Part shown: positions 1 to 16,404 of the stretch, piece after piece
Layout of the letters: each line of letters opens with the position of its first letter
Position numbering within the stretch: the first letter of the stretch is position 1
Source of the DNA: Anisus vortex
Taxonomy: Eukaryota; Mollusca; Gastropoda; Planorbidae
Direction: 5' to 3'
Assembly (NCBI GenBank): GCA_949126835.1
Contig: CASBPS010000188.1
Span: 868,001 to 932,000 of the forward strand
DNA: 64,000 nt
Notes under the pieces: model-generated
What the model was told of the DNA's origin: nothing
Database searches by the model: none
The model's input: the letters and a program-made list of their open reading frames with translations, nothing else
Translations under genes and position numbers: made by a program

Positions 1-1481
1 TCCATGAATCACGTCATCTCTTCTAACTTTCTATACATATCTCACTTCACGTTCCATGCATCCATCTATTCTAACATTCTATACATATCTAACTTCACGT
101 TCCTTTTAGCCATCTATTCTAACATTCTATACATATCTCACTTCACGTTCCATAAATCACACCATCTATTCTGACATTTCATAAAAATATCACTTCACGT
201 TCCATGAATCACATCATCAATTCCAACATTCAAAACATGTCTCACTTCAGGTTCCATGAAACACATCATCTATTCTAACATTCTATACACATCTCACTTC
301 ACGTTCTATGAATGATATAATCTATTATAACATTCTATACATATCTAACTTCACGTTCCATAAATCCATCTATCCTAACATACTATACATATCTCTCTTC
401 ATGTTTCATGAATCCATCTATTCTAACAATCTATACATATTTCACTTCACGTTCCATGAATCACATTATCAATTCCAACATTCAATACATGTCTCACTTT
501 AGGTTCCATGAATCACATCTTATATTCTAACATTCTGTACATACTTCACTTCACGTTCCATGAATCACGTCATCTCTTCTAACTTTCTATACATATCTCA
601 CTTCACGTTCCATGCATCCATCTATTCTAACATTCTATACATATCTCACTTTACGTTCCTTTTAGCCATCTATTCTAACATTCTATACATATCTCACTTC
701 TCGTTCCATGAATCGCATCATCTATTCTAACATTCTATACATATCTCACTTCACGTTTAATGAATCACATCATTTATTCTAACATTCTATACATATCTCT
801 CTTCATGTTCCATGAATCCATCTATTCTAACATTCTATACATATCCCACTTCACGTCCATGATTCCATCTATTCTAACTTTCTATACATATCTCACTTCA
901 CGTTCCATACATCCATCTATTCTAACATTCTATACATATCTCACTTCACGTTCCTTTTAGCCATCTATTCTAACATTCTATACATATCTCACTTCTCGTT
1001 CCATGAATCGCATCATCTATTCTAACAATCTATACATATCTCACTTCACGTTTAATGAATCACATCATTTATTCTAACATTCTATACATATCTCTCTTCA
1101 TGTTCCATGAATCCATCTATTCTAACATTCTATACATATCCCACTTCACGTCCATGATTCCATCTATTCTAACATTCTATACATATCTCACTTCATGTTC
1201 CATTAATCGCATCATCTATTCTAACATTCTATACATATCTCACTTCACGTTAAATGAATCACATCATCTATTCTAACATTCTATACATATCTAACTTCAC
1301 GTTCCATGAATCACACCATCTATCCTAGCATTCCATACATATCTCACATTACGTTCCATGTATCACATCATCTATTCTAACATTCTATACTCATCTCACT
1401 TCACGTTCCATAAATAAAATCATCTATTCTAACATTCTATACATGTCTTACTTCACGTTCCGTGAATCATATCATCTATTC

Positions 1482-3799
1482 TAACTTTCTATTCATATCT
1501 CACTTTACGTTCCATAAATCCATCTATTCTAACAATCTATACATATCTCTCTTCATGTTCCATGAATCCATCTATTCTAACATTCAATACATATCTCACT
1601 TCACGTTCTATGAATCATATCATCTATTCTAACATTCTATACATATCTCACTTCACGTTCCTTGAATCACATCATCTATTTTAACATTCTATACCTATCT
1701 CACTTTACCTTCCATTAATCCATCTATTCTAACATTCTATACATATCCCACTTCACGTTCCATAAATCACATTAACTATTCTAACATTCTATACATATCC
1801 CACTTCACGTCCATGATTCCATCTATTCTAACATTCTATACATATCTCACTTCACGTTCCATTAATCGCACCATCTATTCTAACATTCTATACATATCTC
1901 ACTTCACGTTAAATTAATCAAATCATCTATTCTAACATTCTATACATATCTCACTTCACGTTCCATAAATCACACCATCTATTCTGACATTTCATAAAAA
2001 TATCACTTCACGTTCCATGAATCACATCATCAATTCCAACATTCAAAACATGTCTCACTTCAGGTTCCATGAAACACATCATCTATTCTAACATTCTATA
2101 CACATCTCACTTCACGTTCTATGAATGATATCATCTATTATAACATTCTATACATATCTAACTTCACGTTCCATAAATCCATCTATCCTAACATACTATA
2201 CATATCTCTCTTCATGTTTCATGAATCCATCTATTCTAACAATCTATACATATTTCACTTCACGTTCCATGAATCACATCATCAATTCCAACATTCAATA
2301 CATGTCTCACTTTAGGTTCCATGAATCACATCTTATATTCTAACATTCTGTACATACTTCACTTCACGTTCCATGAATCACGTCATCTCTTCTAACTTTC
2401 TATACATATCTCACTTCACGTTCCATGCATCCATCTATTCTAACATTCTATACATATCTCACTTTACGTTCCTTTTAGCCATCTATTCTAACATTCTATA
2501 CATATCTCACTTCTCGTTCCATGAATCGCATCATCTATTCTAACATTCTATACATATCTCACTTCACGTTTAATGAATCACATCATTTATTCTAACATTC
2601 TATACATATCTCTCTTCATGTTCCATGAATCCATCTATTCTAACTTTCTATTCATATCTCACTTTACGTTCCATAAATCCATCTATTCTAACAATCTATA
2701 CATATCTCTCTTCATGTTCCATGAATCCATCTATTCTAACATTCAATACATATCTCACTTCACGTTCTATGAATCATATCATCTATTCTAACATTCTATA
2801 CATATCTCACTTCACGTTTCTTGAATCACATCATCTATTTTAACATTCTATACCTATCTCACTTTACCTTCCATTAATCCATCTATTCTAACATTCTATA
2901 CATATCCCACTTCACGTTCCATAAATCACATTAACTATTCTAACATTCTATACATATCCCACTTCACGTCCATGATTCCATCTATTCTAACATTCTATAC
3001 ATATCTCACTTCACGTTCCATTAATCGCACCATCTATTCTAACATTCTATACATATCTCACTTCACGTTAAATTAATCAAATCATCTATTCTAACATTCT
3101 ATACATATCTCACTTCACGTTCCATAAATCACACCATCTATTCTGACATTTCATAAAAATATCACTTCACGTTCCATGAATCACATCATCAATTCCAACA
3201 TTCAAAACATGTCTCACTTCAGGTTCCATGAAACACATCATCTATTCTAACATTCTATACACATCTCACTTCACGTTCTATGAATGATATCATCTATTAT
3301 AACATTCTATACATATCTAACTTCACGTTCCATAAATCCATCTATCCTAACATACTATACATATCTCTCTTCATGTTTCATGAATCCATCTATTCTCACA
3401 ATCTATACATATTTCACTTCACGTTCCATGAATCACATCATCAATTCCAACATTCAATACATGTCTCACTTTAGGTTCCATGAATCACATCTTATATTCT
3501 AACATTCTGTACATACTTCACTTCACGTTCCATGAATCACGTCATCTCTTCTAACTTTCTATACATATCTCACTTCACGTTCCATGCATCCATCTATTCT
3601 AACATTCTATACATATCTCACTTTACGTTCCTTTTAGCCATCTATTCTAACATTCTATACATATCTCACTTCTCGTTCCATGAATCGCATCATCTATTCT
3701 AACATTCTATACATATCTCACTTCACGTTTAATGAATCACATCATTTATTCTAACATTCTATACATATCTCTCTTCATGTTCCATGAATCCATCTATTC
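1482..3799 (+). repeat. Tandem duplication of a 1159-bp higher-order unit
   Basis: Positions 1482-2640 and 2641-3799 are near-identical at an offset of 1159 bp. Markers such as ATGAATGATATC (2121 and 3280) and CATTCTGTACATACTTC recur at that spacing. The junction at about 2640 joins CCATCTATTC to TAACTTTCTATTCAT in the middle of a monomer, as expected for unequal exchange between in-register monomers. Only scattered single-base differences were noticed, for example TTCTAACAATC versus TTCTCACAATC. Boundaries are approximate to within a monomer. Confidence 0.8.
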
Positions 3800-6700
3800 T
3801 AACATTCTATACATATCCCACTTCACGTCCATGATTCCATCTATTCTAACATTCTATACATATCTCACTTCATGTTCCATTAATCGCATCATCTATTCTA
3901 ACATTCTATACATATCTCACTTCACGTTAAATGAATCACATCATCTATTCTAACATTCTATACATATCTAACTTCACGTTCCATGAATCACACAATCTAT
4001 CCTAGCATTCCATACATATCTCACATTACGTTCCATGTATCACATCATCTATTCTAACATTCTATACTCATCTCACTTCACGTTCCATGAATAAAATCAC
4101 CTATTCTAACATTCTATACATGTCTTACTTCACGTTCCGTGAATCATATCATCTATTCTAACTTTCTATTCATATCTCACTTTACGTTCCATAAATCCAT
4201 CTATTCTAACAATCTATACATATCTCTCTTTATGTTCCATGAATCCATCTATTCTAACATTCAATACATATCTCACTTCACGTTCTATGAATCATATCAT
4301 CTATTCTAACATTCTATACATATCTCACTTCACGTTCCTTGAATCACATCATCTATTTTAACATTCTATACCTATCTCACTTTACCTTCCATTAATCCAT
4401 CTGTTCTAACATTCTATACATATCTCACTTCACGTTCCATGAATCATATCATCTATTCTAACATTCTATACATGTCTCACTTCAGGTTCCATGAAACACA
4501 TCATCTATTCTAACATTCTATACACATCTCACTTCACGTTCTATGAATGATATCATCTATTATAACATTCTATACATATCTAACTTCACGTTCCATGAAT
4601 CCATCTATCCTAACATACTATACATATCTCTCTTCATGTTTCATAAATCCATCTATTCTAACAATCTATACATATTTCACTTCACGTTCCATGAATCACA
4701 TCATCTATTCTAACATTCTATGCCTATCTCACTTTACCTTCCATTAATCCATCTATTCTAACAATCTATACATATCTCACTTCACGTTCCATGAATCATA
4801 TCATCTATTCTAACATTCTATACATGTCTCACTTCAGGTTCCAAGAATCACATCATCTTTTCTAATATTCTATACATATCTCACTTCACGTTCCATGAAT
4901 CACATCATCTCTTCTAACTTTCTATACATATCTCACTTCACGTTCCATGAATCCATCTATTCTAACATTCTATACATATCTCACTTCACGTTCCTTTAAT
5001 CCATCTATTCTAACATTCTATACATATCTCACTTCCAGTTCCATGAATCGCATCATCTATTCTATTTTTCCAGCATATCTCAATTCACGTTTAATGAATC
5101 ACATCATTTATTCTAACATTCTTTACATATCTCTCTTCATGTTCCATGAATCCATCTATTCTAACATTCTATACATATCTCACTTCACGTTCCATGAATA
5201 ACATCATCTATTTTAACATTCTATACATATCTCACTTCACGTTCCATGAATCCATCTATTCTAACATTCTATACATATCCCACTTCACGTTCCATAAATC
5301 ACATTAACTATTCTAACATTCTATACATATCCCACTTCACGTCCATGATTCCATCTATTCTAACATTCTATACATATCTCACTTCACGTTCCATTAATCG
5401 CACCATCTATTCTAACATTCTATACATATCTCACTTTACGTTAAATGAATCAAATCATCTATTCTAACATTCTATACATATCTCACTTCACGTTCCATAA
5501 ATCACACCATCTATTCTGACATTTCATAAAAATATCACTTCACGTTCCATGAATCACATCATCAATTCCAACATTCAAAACATGTCTCACTTCAGGTTCC
5601 ATGAAACACATCATCTATTCTAACATTCTATACACATCTCACTTCACGTTCTATGAATGATATCATCTATTATAATATTCTATACATATCTAACTTCACG
5701 TTCCATGAATCCATCTATCCTAACATACTATACATATCTCTCTTCATGTTTCATGAATCCATCTATTCTAATAATCTATACATATTTCACTTCACGTTCC
5801 ATGAATCACATCATCAATTCCAACATTCAATACATGTCTCACTTTACGTTCCATGAATCACATCTTATATTCTAACATTCTGTACATACTTCACTTCACG
5901 TTCCATGAATCACATCATCTCTTCTAACTTTCTATACATATCTCACTTCACGTTCCATGCATCCATCTATTCTAACATTCTATACATATCTCACTTCACG
6001 TTCCTTTTAGCCATCTATTCTAACATTCTATACATATCTCACTTCTCGTTCCATGAATCGCATCATCTATTCTAACATTCTATACATATCTCACTTCACG
6101 TTTAATGAATCACATCATTTATTCTAACATTCTATACATATCTCTCTTCATGTTCCATGAATCAATCTATTCTAACATTCTATACATATCCCACTTCACG
6201 TCCATGATTCCATCTATTCTAACATTCTATACATATCTCACTTCATGTTCCATTAATCGCATCATCTATTCTAACATTCTATACATATCTCACTTCACGT
6301 TAAATGAATCACATCATCTATTCTAATATTCTATACATATCTCACTTCACGTTCCATGAATCACACCATCTATCCTAGCATTCCATACATATCTCACATT
6401 ACGTTCCATGTATCACATCATCTATTCTAACATTCTATACTCATCTCACTTCACGTTCCATGAATAAAATCATCTATTCTAACATTCTATACATGTCTTA
6501 CTTCACGTTCCGTGAATCATATCATCTATTCTAACTTTCTATTCATATCTCACTTTACGTTCCATAAATCCATCTATTCTAACAATCTATACATATCTCT
6601 CTTCATGTTCCATGAATCCATCCATTCTAACATTCAATACATATCTCACTTCACGTTCTATGAATCATATCATCTATTCTAACATTCTATACATATCTCA

Positions 6701-9085
6701 CTTCACGTTCCTTGAATCACATCATCTATTTTAACATTCTATACCTATCTCACTTTACCTTCCATTAATCCATCTGTTCTAACATTCTATACATATCTCA
6801 CTTCACGTTCCATGAATCATATCATCTATTCTAACATTCTATACATGTCTCACTTCAGGTTCCATGAAACACATCATCTATTCTAACATTCTATACACAT
6901 CTCACTTCACGTTCTATGAATGATATCATATATTATAACATTCTATACATATCTAACTTCACGTTCCATGAATCCATCTATCCTAACATACTATACATAT
7001 CTCTCTTCATGTTTCATAAATCCATCTATTCTAACAATCTATACATATTTCACTTCACGTTCCATGAATCACATCATCTATTCTAACATTCTATGCCTAT
7101 CTCACTTTACCTTCCATTAATCCATCTATTCTAACAATCTATACATATCTCACTTCACGTTCCATGAATCATATCATCTATTCTAACATTCTATACATGT
7201 CTCACTTCAGGTTCCAAGAATCACATCATCTTTTCTAATATTCTATACATATCTCACTTCACGTTCCATGAATCACATCATCTCTTCTAACTTTCTATAC
7301 ATATCTCACTTCACGTTCCATGAATCCATCTATTCTAACATTCTATACATATCTCACTTCACGTTCCTTTAATCCATCTATTCTAACATTCTATACATAT
7401 CTCACTTCCAGTTCCATGAATCGCATCATCTATTCTATTTTTCCAGCATATCTCAATTCACGTTTAATGAATCACATCATTTATTCTAACATTTTTTACA
7501 TATCTCTCTTATGTTCCATGAATCCATCTATTCTAACATTCTATACATATCTCACTTCACGTTCCATGAATAACATCATCTATTTTAACATTCTATACAT
7601 ATCTCACTTCACGTTCCATGAATCCATCTATTCTAACATTCTATACATATCCCACTTCACGTTCCATAAATCACATTAACTATTCTAACATTCTATACAT
7701 ATCCCACTTCACGTCCATGATTCCATCTATTCTAACATTCTATACATATCTCACTTCACGTTCCATTAATCGCACCATCTATTCTAACATTCTATACATA
7801 TCTCACTTTACATTAAATGAATCAAATCATCTATTCTAACATTCTATACATATCTCACTTCACGTTCCATAAATCACACCATCTATTCTGACATTTCATA
7901 AAAATATCACTTCACGTTCCATGAATCACATCATCAATTCCAACATTCAAAACATGTCTCACTTCAGGTTCCATGAAACACATCATCTATTCTAACATTC
8001 TATACACATCTCACTTCACGTTCTATGAATGATATCATCTATTATAATATTCTATACATATCTAACTTCACGTTCCATGAATCCATCTATCCTAACATAC
8101 TATACATATCTCTCTTCATGTTTCATGAATCCATCTATTCTAATAATCTATACATATTTCACTTCACGTTCCATGAATCACATCATCAATTCCAACATTC
8201 AATACATGTCTCACTTTACGTTCCATGAATCACATCTTATATTCTAACATTCTGTACATACTTCACTTCACGTTCCATGAATCACATCATCTCTTCTTAC
8301 TTTCTATACATATCTCACTTCACGTTCCATGCATCCATCTATTCTAACATTCTATACATATCTCACTTCACGTTCCTTTTAGCCATCTATTCTAACATTC
8401 TATACATATCTCACTTCTCGTTCCATGAATCGCATCATCTATTCTAACATTCTATATATATCTCACTTCACGTTTAATGAATCACATCATTTATTCTAAC
8501 ATTCTATACATATCTCTCTTCATGTTCCATGAATCAATCTATTCTAACATTCTATACATATCCCACTTCACGTCCATGATTCCATCTATTCTAACATTCT
8601 ATACATATCTCACTTCATGTTACATTAATCGCATCATCTATTCTAACATTCTATACATATCTCACTTCACGTTAAATGAATCACATCATCTATTCTAACA
8701 TTCTCTACATATCTAACTTCACGTTCCATGAATCACACCATCTATCCTAGCATTCCATACATATCTCACATTACGTTCCATGTATCACATCATCTATTCT
8801 AACATTCTATACTCATCTCACTTCACGTTCCATGAATAAAATCATCTATTCTAACATTCTATACATGTCTTACTTCACGTTCCGTGAATCATATCATCTA
8901 TTCTAACTTTCTATTCATATCTCACTTTACGTTCCATAAATCCATCTATTCTAACAATCTATACATATCTCTCTTCATGTTCCATGAATCCATCTATTCT
9001 AACATTCAATACATATCTCACTTCACGTTCTATGAATCATATCATCTTTTCTAACATTCTATACATATCTCACTTCACGTTCCTT
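2873..9085 (+). repeat. 2372/2373-bp higher-order repeat, about 2.6 copies
   Basis: The same series of variant monomers recurs with a period of 2372-2373 bp. The ATGAATGATAT marker is at 3280, 5653 and 8025, and a second copy of it is at 4543 and 6916. The TTTTTCCAGCATATCTC monomer is near 5066 and 7439. Each period contains two related halves of about 1263 and 1110 bp, so this is a dimer of the shorter unit seen upstream. Similarity stops near 9085, where the third copy runs into a different monomer set. The copies differ by scattered substitutions and a few 1-bp indels. Confidence 0.8.
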
Positions 9086-12000
9086 GAATCACATCATCTA
9101 TTCTAACATTCTATACATATCTCACTTCAGGTTCCATGAATCACATAATCTATTCTAAAATTCTATACATATTTCACTTCACGTTCCATGAATCACATCA
9201 TCTATTCTAATATTCTATACAGATCTCACTTCACGTTCCATGAATCATATCATCTATTCTATCATTTTCTACATATCCTACTTCACGTTCCATAAAACAC
9301 ATTAACTATTCTAACATTCTATACATATCTTACTTCACATTCCATGAATCACACCATCTATTCTAACATTCTATACATATCTCACTTCAATATCCATGAA
9401 TCACACCATCTATTCTAAAATTCTATACATATCTCACTTCACGTTCCATGAATTACATAATCTATTCTAACATTCTATACATATCTCACTTCAAGTTCCA
9501 TGAATCACGTCATCTATTCTAACATTCTAACATGTCTCACTTCACGTTCCATGAATCATATCATCTAATCTAACTTTCTATACATATCTCACTTTACGTT
9601 CCATAAATCTATCTATTCTAACATTCTATACATATCTCACTTCACGTTCCATGAATCATATCATCTTTTCTAACATTCTATACATATCTCACTTCACGTT
9701 CCATGAATCACATCATCTATTCTAACATTCTATACATATCTCACTTCACGTTCTATTAATCACATCATCTATTCTAACATTCTATACATATCTCACTTCA
9801 CGTTCCATGAATCACATCATCTATTCTAACATTCTATACATCTCTCACTTCACGTTTAATAAATCACATCAACTATTCTAACATTATATACATATCTCTC
9901 TTCATGTTCCATGAATCCATCTATTCTAACATTCTATACATATCTCACTTCACGTTCCATGAATCACATAATCTATTTTAACATTCTATACATGTCTCAC
10001 TTCAGGTTCCATAAATCACATCATCTATTCTAATATTCTATACATATCTCACTTCACGTTCCAAGAATCACATCATCTATTCTAACATTCTATACACATC
10101 TCACTTCAGGTTCCATGAATCACACCATCTATTTTAAAATTCTATACATATCTCACTTCAAGTTCCATGAATCACATCATCTATTCTAACATTCTATACA
10201 TATCTCACTTCACGTTCCATTAATCACAACATCTATTCTAACATTCTATTCATATCTCACTTCACGTTCAATGAATCACATCATCTATTCTAACATTGTA
10301 TACATATCTCACTTCACGTTCCATTAATCACACCATCTATCCTAACATTTCATACATATCTCACTTCACGTTCCATGAATCGCATCATCTGTTCTAACAT
10401 TCTATACATCTCTCACTTTACGTTTAATGAATCACATCAACTATTCTAACATTCTATACATATCTCACTTCACGTTTCATGAATCCATTTATTCTAACAT
10501 TCTATACATATCTCTCTTCATGTTCCATGAATCCATCTATTCTAACAATCTATAAATATTTTACTTAACGTTCCATGAATCACATCATCTATTCTAATAT
10601 TCTATACATATCTCACTTCACGTTCCATGAATCATATCATCTATTCTAACATTCTATACATATCTCACTTCAGGTTCCATGAATCACATAATCTATTCTA
10701 AAATTCTATACATATTTCACTTCACGTTCCATGAATCACATCATCTATTCTAATATTCTATACATATCTCACTTCACGTTCCATGAATCATATCATCTAT
10801 TCTATCATTTTCTACCTATCCTACTTCACGTTCCATAAATCACATTAACTATTCTAACATTCTATACATATCTTACTTCACATTCCATGAATCACACCAT
10901 CTATTCTAACATTCTATACATTTCTCACTTCAATATCCATGAATCACACCATCTATTCTAAAATTCTATACATATCTCACTTCACGTTCCATGAATTACA
11001 TAATCTATTCTAACATTCTATACATATCTCACTTCAAGTTCCATGAATCACGTCAACTATTCTAACATTCTATACATGTCTCACTTCACGTTCCATGAAT
11101 CACATCATCTATTCTAACATTCTATACATGTCTCACTTCACGTTCCATGAATCATATCATCTAATATAACTTTCTATACATATCTCACTTTACGTTCCAT
11201 AAATCCATCTATTCTAACATTCTATACATATCTCACTTCACGTTCCATGAATCACATCATATATTCTAACATTCTATACATATCTCAATTCACGTTCTAT
11301 TAATCACATCATCTATTCTAACATTCTATACATATCTCACTTCACGTTCCATGAATCACATCATCTATTCTAACATTCTATACATCTCTCACTTCACGTT
11401 TAATAAATCACATCAACTATTCTAACATTATATACATATCTCTCTTCATGTTCCATGAATCCATCTATTCTAACATTCTATACATATCTCACTTCACGTT
11501 CCATAAATCACATAATCTATTCTAACATTCTATACATGTCTCACTTCAGGTTCCATGAATCACATCATCTATTCTAATATTCTATACATATCTCACTTCA
11601 CGTTCCAAGAATCACATCATCTATTCTAACATTCTATACACATCTCACTTCAGGTTCCATGAATCACACCATCTATTCTAAAATTCTATACATATCTCAC
11701 TTCAAGTTCCATGAATCACATCATCTATTCTAACATTCTATACATATCTCACTTCACGTTCCATTAATCACAACATCTATTCTAACATTCTATTCATATC
11801 TCACTTCACGTTCAATGAATCACATCATCTATTCTAACATTGTATACATATCTCACTTCACGTTCCATTAATCACACCATCTATCCTAACATTTCATACA
11901 TATCTCACATAACGTTCCATGTATCACATCATCAATTCTAACATTCTATACTCATCTCATTTCACGTTCCATGAATCACATCATCTATTCTAACATTCTA

Positions 12001-15000
12001 TACATGTCTCACTTCACGTTCCATGAATCATATCATTTATTTTAACTTTCTATACATATCTCACTTTACGTTCCATAAATCCATCTATTCTAACATTCTA
12101 TACATATCTGTCTTCATGTTCCATGAATCCATCTATTCCAACATTATATAAATATCTCTCTTCACGTTCCATGAATCATATCATCTATTCTAACATTCTT
12201 TACATATCTCACTTCACGTTCCATGAATCGCATCATCTATTCTAACATTCTATACATATCTCACTTCACGTTCTATTAATGACATCATCTATTCTAATAT
12301 TCTATACTTATCTCATTTCACGTTCCATGAATCACATCATCTATTCTAACATTCTATACCTATCTCACTTTACCTTCCATTAATTCATCTATTCTAACAT
12401 TCTTTACATATCTCACTTCACATTCCATGAATCGCATCATCTATTTTTACATTCTATACATATCTCACTTCACATTTAATGAATCACATCAAATATTCTA
12501 ACATTATATACATATCTCTCTTCATGTTCCATGAATCCATCTATTCTAACATTCTATACATATCTCACTTCACGTTCCATGAATCACATCATCTTTTCGA
12601 ACATTCTATACATGTCAAACTTCAGGTTCCATGAATCACATCATCTAATCTAATATTCTATACATATCTCACTTCACGTTCCATTAAACACATCATCTAT
12701 TCTAATATTCTATACATATCTCACTTTACGTTCCATGAATCATATCATCTATTCTAACATTCTATACATATCTCACTTCAGGTTCCATGAATCACATAAT
12801 CTATTCTAAAATTCTATACATATTTCACTTCACGTTCCATGAATCACATCATCTATTCTAATATTCTATACATATCTCACTTCACGTTCCATGAATCATA
12901 TCATCTATTCTATCATTTTCTACCTATCCTACTTCACGTTCCATAAATCACATTAACTTTTCTAACATTCTATACATATCTTACTTCACATTCCATGAAT
13001 CACACCATCTATTCTAACATTCTATACATATCTCACTTCAATATCCATGAATCACACCATCTATTCTAAAATTCTATACATATCTCACTTCACGTTCCAT
13101 GAATTACATAATCTATTCTAACATTCTATACATATCTCACTTCAAGTTCCATGAATCACGTCAACTATTCTAACATTCTATACATGTCTCACTTCACGTT
13201 CCATGAATCACATCATCTATTCTAACATTCTATACATGTCTCACTTCACGTTCCATGAATCATATCATCTAATCTAACTTTCTATACATATCTCACTTTA
13301 CGTTCCATAAATCCATCTATTCTAACATTCTATACATATCTCACTTCACGTTCCATGAATCATATCATCTTTTCTTACATTCTATACATATCTCACTTCA
13401 CGTTCCATGAATCACATCATCTATTCTAACATTCTATACATATCTCACTTCACGTTCTATTAATCACATCATCTATTCTAACATTCTATACATATCTCAC
13501 TTCACGTTCCATGAATCACATCATCTATTTTAACATTCTATACATCTCTCACTCCACGTTTAATAAATCACATCAACTATTCTAACATTATATACATATC
13601 TCTCTTCATGTTCCATGAATCCATCTATTTTAACATTCTATACATATCTCACTTCAGGCTCCATGAATCACATCATCTTTTCTAATATTCTATACATATC
13701 TCACTTCACGTTCCAAGAATCACATCATCTATTCTAACATTCTATACACATCTCACTTCAGGTTCCATGAATCACACCATTCTATTCTAAAATTATATAC
13801 ATATCTCACTTCAAGTTCCATGAATCACATCATCTATTCTAACATTCTATACATATCTCACTTTACGTTCCATTAATCACAACATCTATTCTAACATTCT
13901 ATTCATATCTCACTTCACGTTCAATGAATCACATCATCTATTCTAACATTGTATACATATCTCACTTCACGTTCCATTAATCACACCATCTATCCTAACA
14001 TTTCATACATATCTCACATTACGTTCCATGTATCACATCATCAATTCTAACATTCTATACTCATCTCATTTCACGTTCCATGAATCACATCATCTATTCT
14101 AACATTCTATACATGTCTCACTTCACGTTCCATGAATCATATCATTTATTCTAACTTTCTATACATATCTCACTTTACGTTCCATAAATCCATCTATTCT
14201 AACATTCTATACATATCTCTCTTCATGTTCCATGAATTTATCTATTCTAACATTCTATACATATCTCTCTTCACGTTCCACGAATCATATCATCTATTCT
14301 AACATTCTATACATATCTCACTTCACGTTCCATGAATCGCATCATCTATTCTAACATTCTATACATATCTCACTTCACGTTCTATTAATGACATCATCTA
14401 TTCTAACATTCTATACTTATCTCATTTCACGTTCCATGAATCACATCATCTATTCTAACATTCTATACCTATCTCACTTTACCTTCCATTAATTCATCTA
14501 TTCTAACATTCTTTACATATCTCACTTCACATTCCATGAATCGCATCATCTATTTTTACATTCTATACATATCTCACTTCTCATTTAATGAATCACATCA
14601 AATATTCTAACATATACATATCTCTCTTCATGTTCCATGAATCCATCTATTCTAACATTCTATACATATCTCACTTTACGTTCCATGAATCACATCATCT
14701 TTTCGAACATTCTATACATGTCAAACTTCAGGTTCCATGAATCACATCATCTAATCTAATATTCTATACATATCTCACTTCACGTTCCATTAATCACATC
14801 ATCTATTCTAACATTCTATACACATCTCAATTCATTTTCCATGAATCACATCATCTATTATAACATTCTATTCATATCTCACATTACTTCCATGTATAAC
14901 ATCATCTATTCTAACAATCTATACTTATCTCACTTCACGTTCCATGAATCACATCATCTATTCTAACTTTCGATACATATCTCACTTTACGTTCCATGAA

Positions 15001-16400
15001 TCCATCTATTCTAACATACTATACATATCTCTCTTTATGTTCCATGAATCCATCTATTCTAAAATTCTATACAATTCTCACTTCAAGTTCCATGAATCAC
15101 ATCATCTATTCTAACATTCTATACATATCTCACTTCACGTTCCATTAATCACATCATCTATTCTAACATTCTATACATATCTCACTTCACGTTCCATGAA
15201 TCACATCATCTATTTTAACATTCTATACATATCTCACTTCACGTTCCATGAATCCATCTATTCTAACATTCTATACACATCCCACTTCACGTTCCAAAAA
15301 TCACATTAACTATTCTTACATTCTATACATATCTCACTTCACGTTCCATTAATCGCACCATCTATTCTAACATTCTATACATATCTCACTTCACGTTAAA
15401 TGAATCAAATAATCTATTCTAACATTCTATACATATCTCACTTCACGTTCCATAAATCACACCATCTATTCTGACATTTCATAAAAATATCACTTCACGT
15501 TCCATGAATCACATCATCAATTCCAACATTCAATACATGTCTCACTTTACGTTCCATGAATCACATCATATATTCTAACATTCTATACATATTTCACTTC
15601 ACGTTCCATGAATCACATCATCACTTCTAACTTTCTATACATATCTCACTTCACGTTCCATGCATCCATCTATTCTAACATTCTATACATATCTCACTTC
15701 TCGTTCAATGAATCACATCATTTATTCTAACATTCTATACACATCTCTCTTTATGTTCCATGAATCCATCTATTCTAACATTCTTTACATATCCCACTTC
15801 ACGTCCATGATTCTATGTATTCTAACATTCTATACATATCTCACTTTATGTTCCATTAATCGCATCATCTATTCTAACATTCTATACATATCACATATCT
15901 CACTTCACGTTAAATGAATCACATCATCTATTCTAACATTCTATACACATCTTACTTCACGTTCCATGAATCACACCATCTATCCTAACATTCCATACAT
16001 ATCTCACATTACGTTCCATGTATCACATCATCTATTCTAACATTCTATACTCATCTCACTTCACGTTCCATGAATAAAATCATCTATTCTAACATTCTAT
16101 ACATGTCTTACTTCACGTTCCATGAATCATATCATCTATTCTAACTTTCTATACATATCTCACATTACGTTCCATAAATCCATCTATTCTAACAATCTAT
16201 ACATATCTCTCTTCATGTTCCATGAATCCATCTATTCTAACATTCAATACATATCTCACTTCACGTTCCATGAATCATATCATCTATTCTAACATTCTAT
16301 ACATATCCCACTTCACGTTCCATGAATCGCATCATCTATTCTAACATTCTATACATATCTCACTTCACGTTCTATTATACAGATCATCTATTCTAACATT

Positions 16401-16404
16401 CTAT
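16401..16404. repeat. Target-site duplication CTAT, left of solo LTR 1
   Basis: CTAT precedes the TG of the LTR and recurs directly after its terminal CA at 17028-17031. Joining the two flanks with one CTAT removed restores a normal monomer (ACATTCTATACATATC). A 4-bp duplication is usual for Ty3/gypsy integrases. Confidence 0.85.

Larger units (their letters stand above)
1..16404 (+). repeat. Satellite array, block 1 (48-52 bp monomers)
   Basis: Head-to-tail monomers continue without a break. A typical monomer begins CATTCTATACATATCTCAC, continues with TTCACGTTCCATGAATC and ends CATCATCTATTCTAA, giving 52 bp. A frequent 48-bp form lacks ACAT in the AATCACATCATC portion, and a 47-bp form reads CACGTCCATGATTCC. 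The typical 52-mer holds 15 C and only 2 G on the plus strand, and no monomer is inverted. Positions 1 to about 9085 use one set of variant monomers (markers CTTTTAGCC, ATGAATGATAT and CATTCTGTACATACTTC). From about 9085 another set takes over (marker TCAATATCCATGAATC at about 9391, 10934 and 13042). From about 15300 to the LTR the first set partly returns. No gene is visible. The block could be pericentromeric or centromeric satellite, but nothing in the sequence fixes its chromosomal position. Confidence 0.97.

Noticed and set aside
308..9000. Many forward ORFs of 64-119 codons with repeated Tyr-, Ile- and His-rich motifs
   Set aside because: They are the satellite monomers read in frame. 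They occur in overlapping frames, start and stop at monomer variants, have no unique sequence or gene signals, and vary with monomer order, not codon position.
1..16404. CRISPR-like regular spacing of about 50 bp
   Set aside because: The whole unit repeats, with no unique spacers between repeats, and the context is a eukaryotic satellite with LTR elements.
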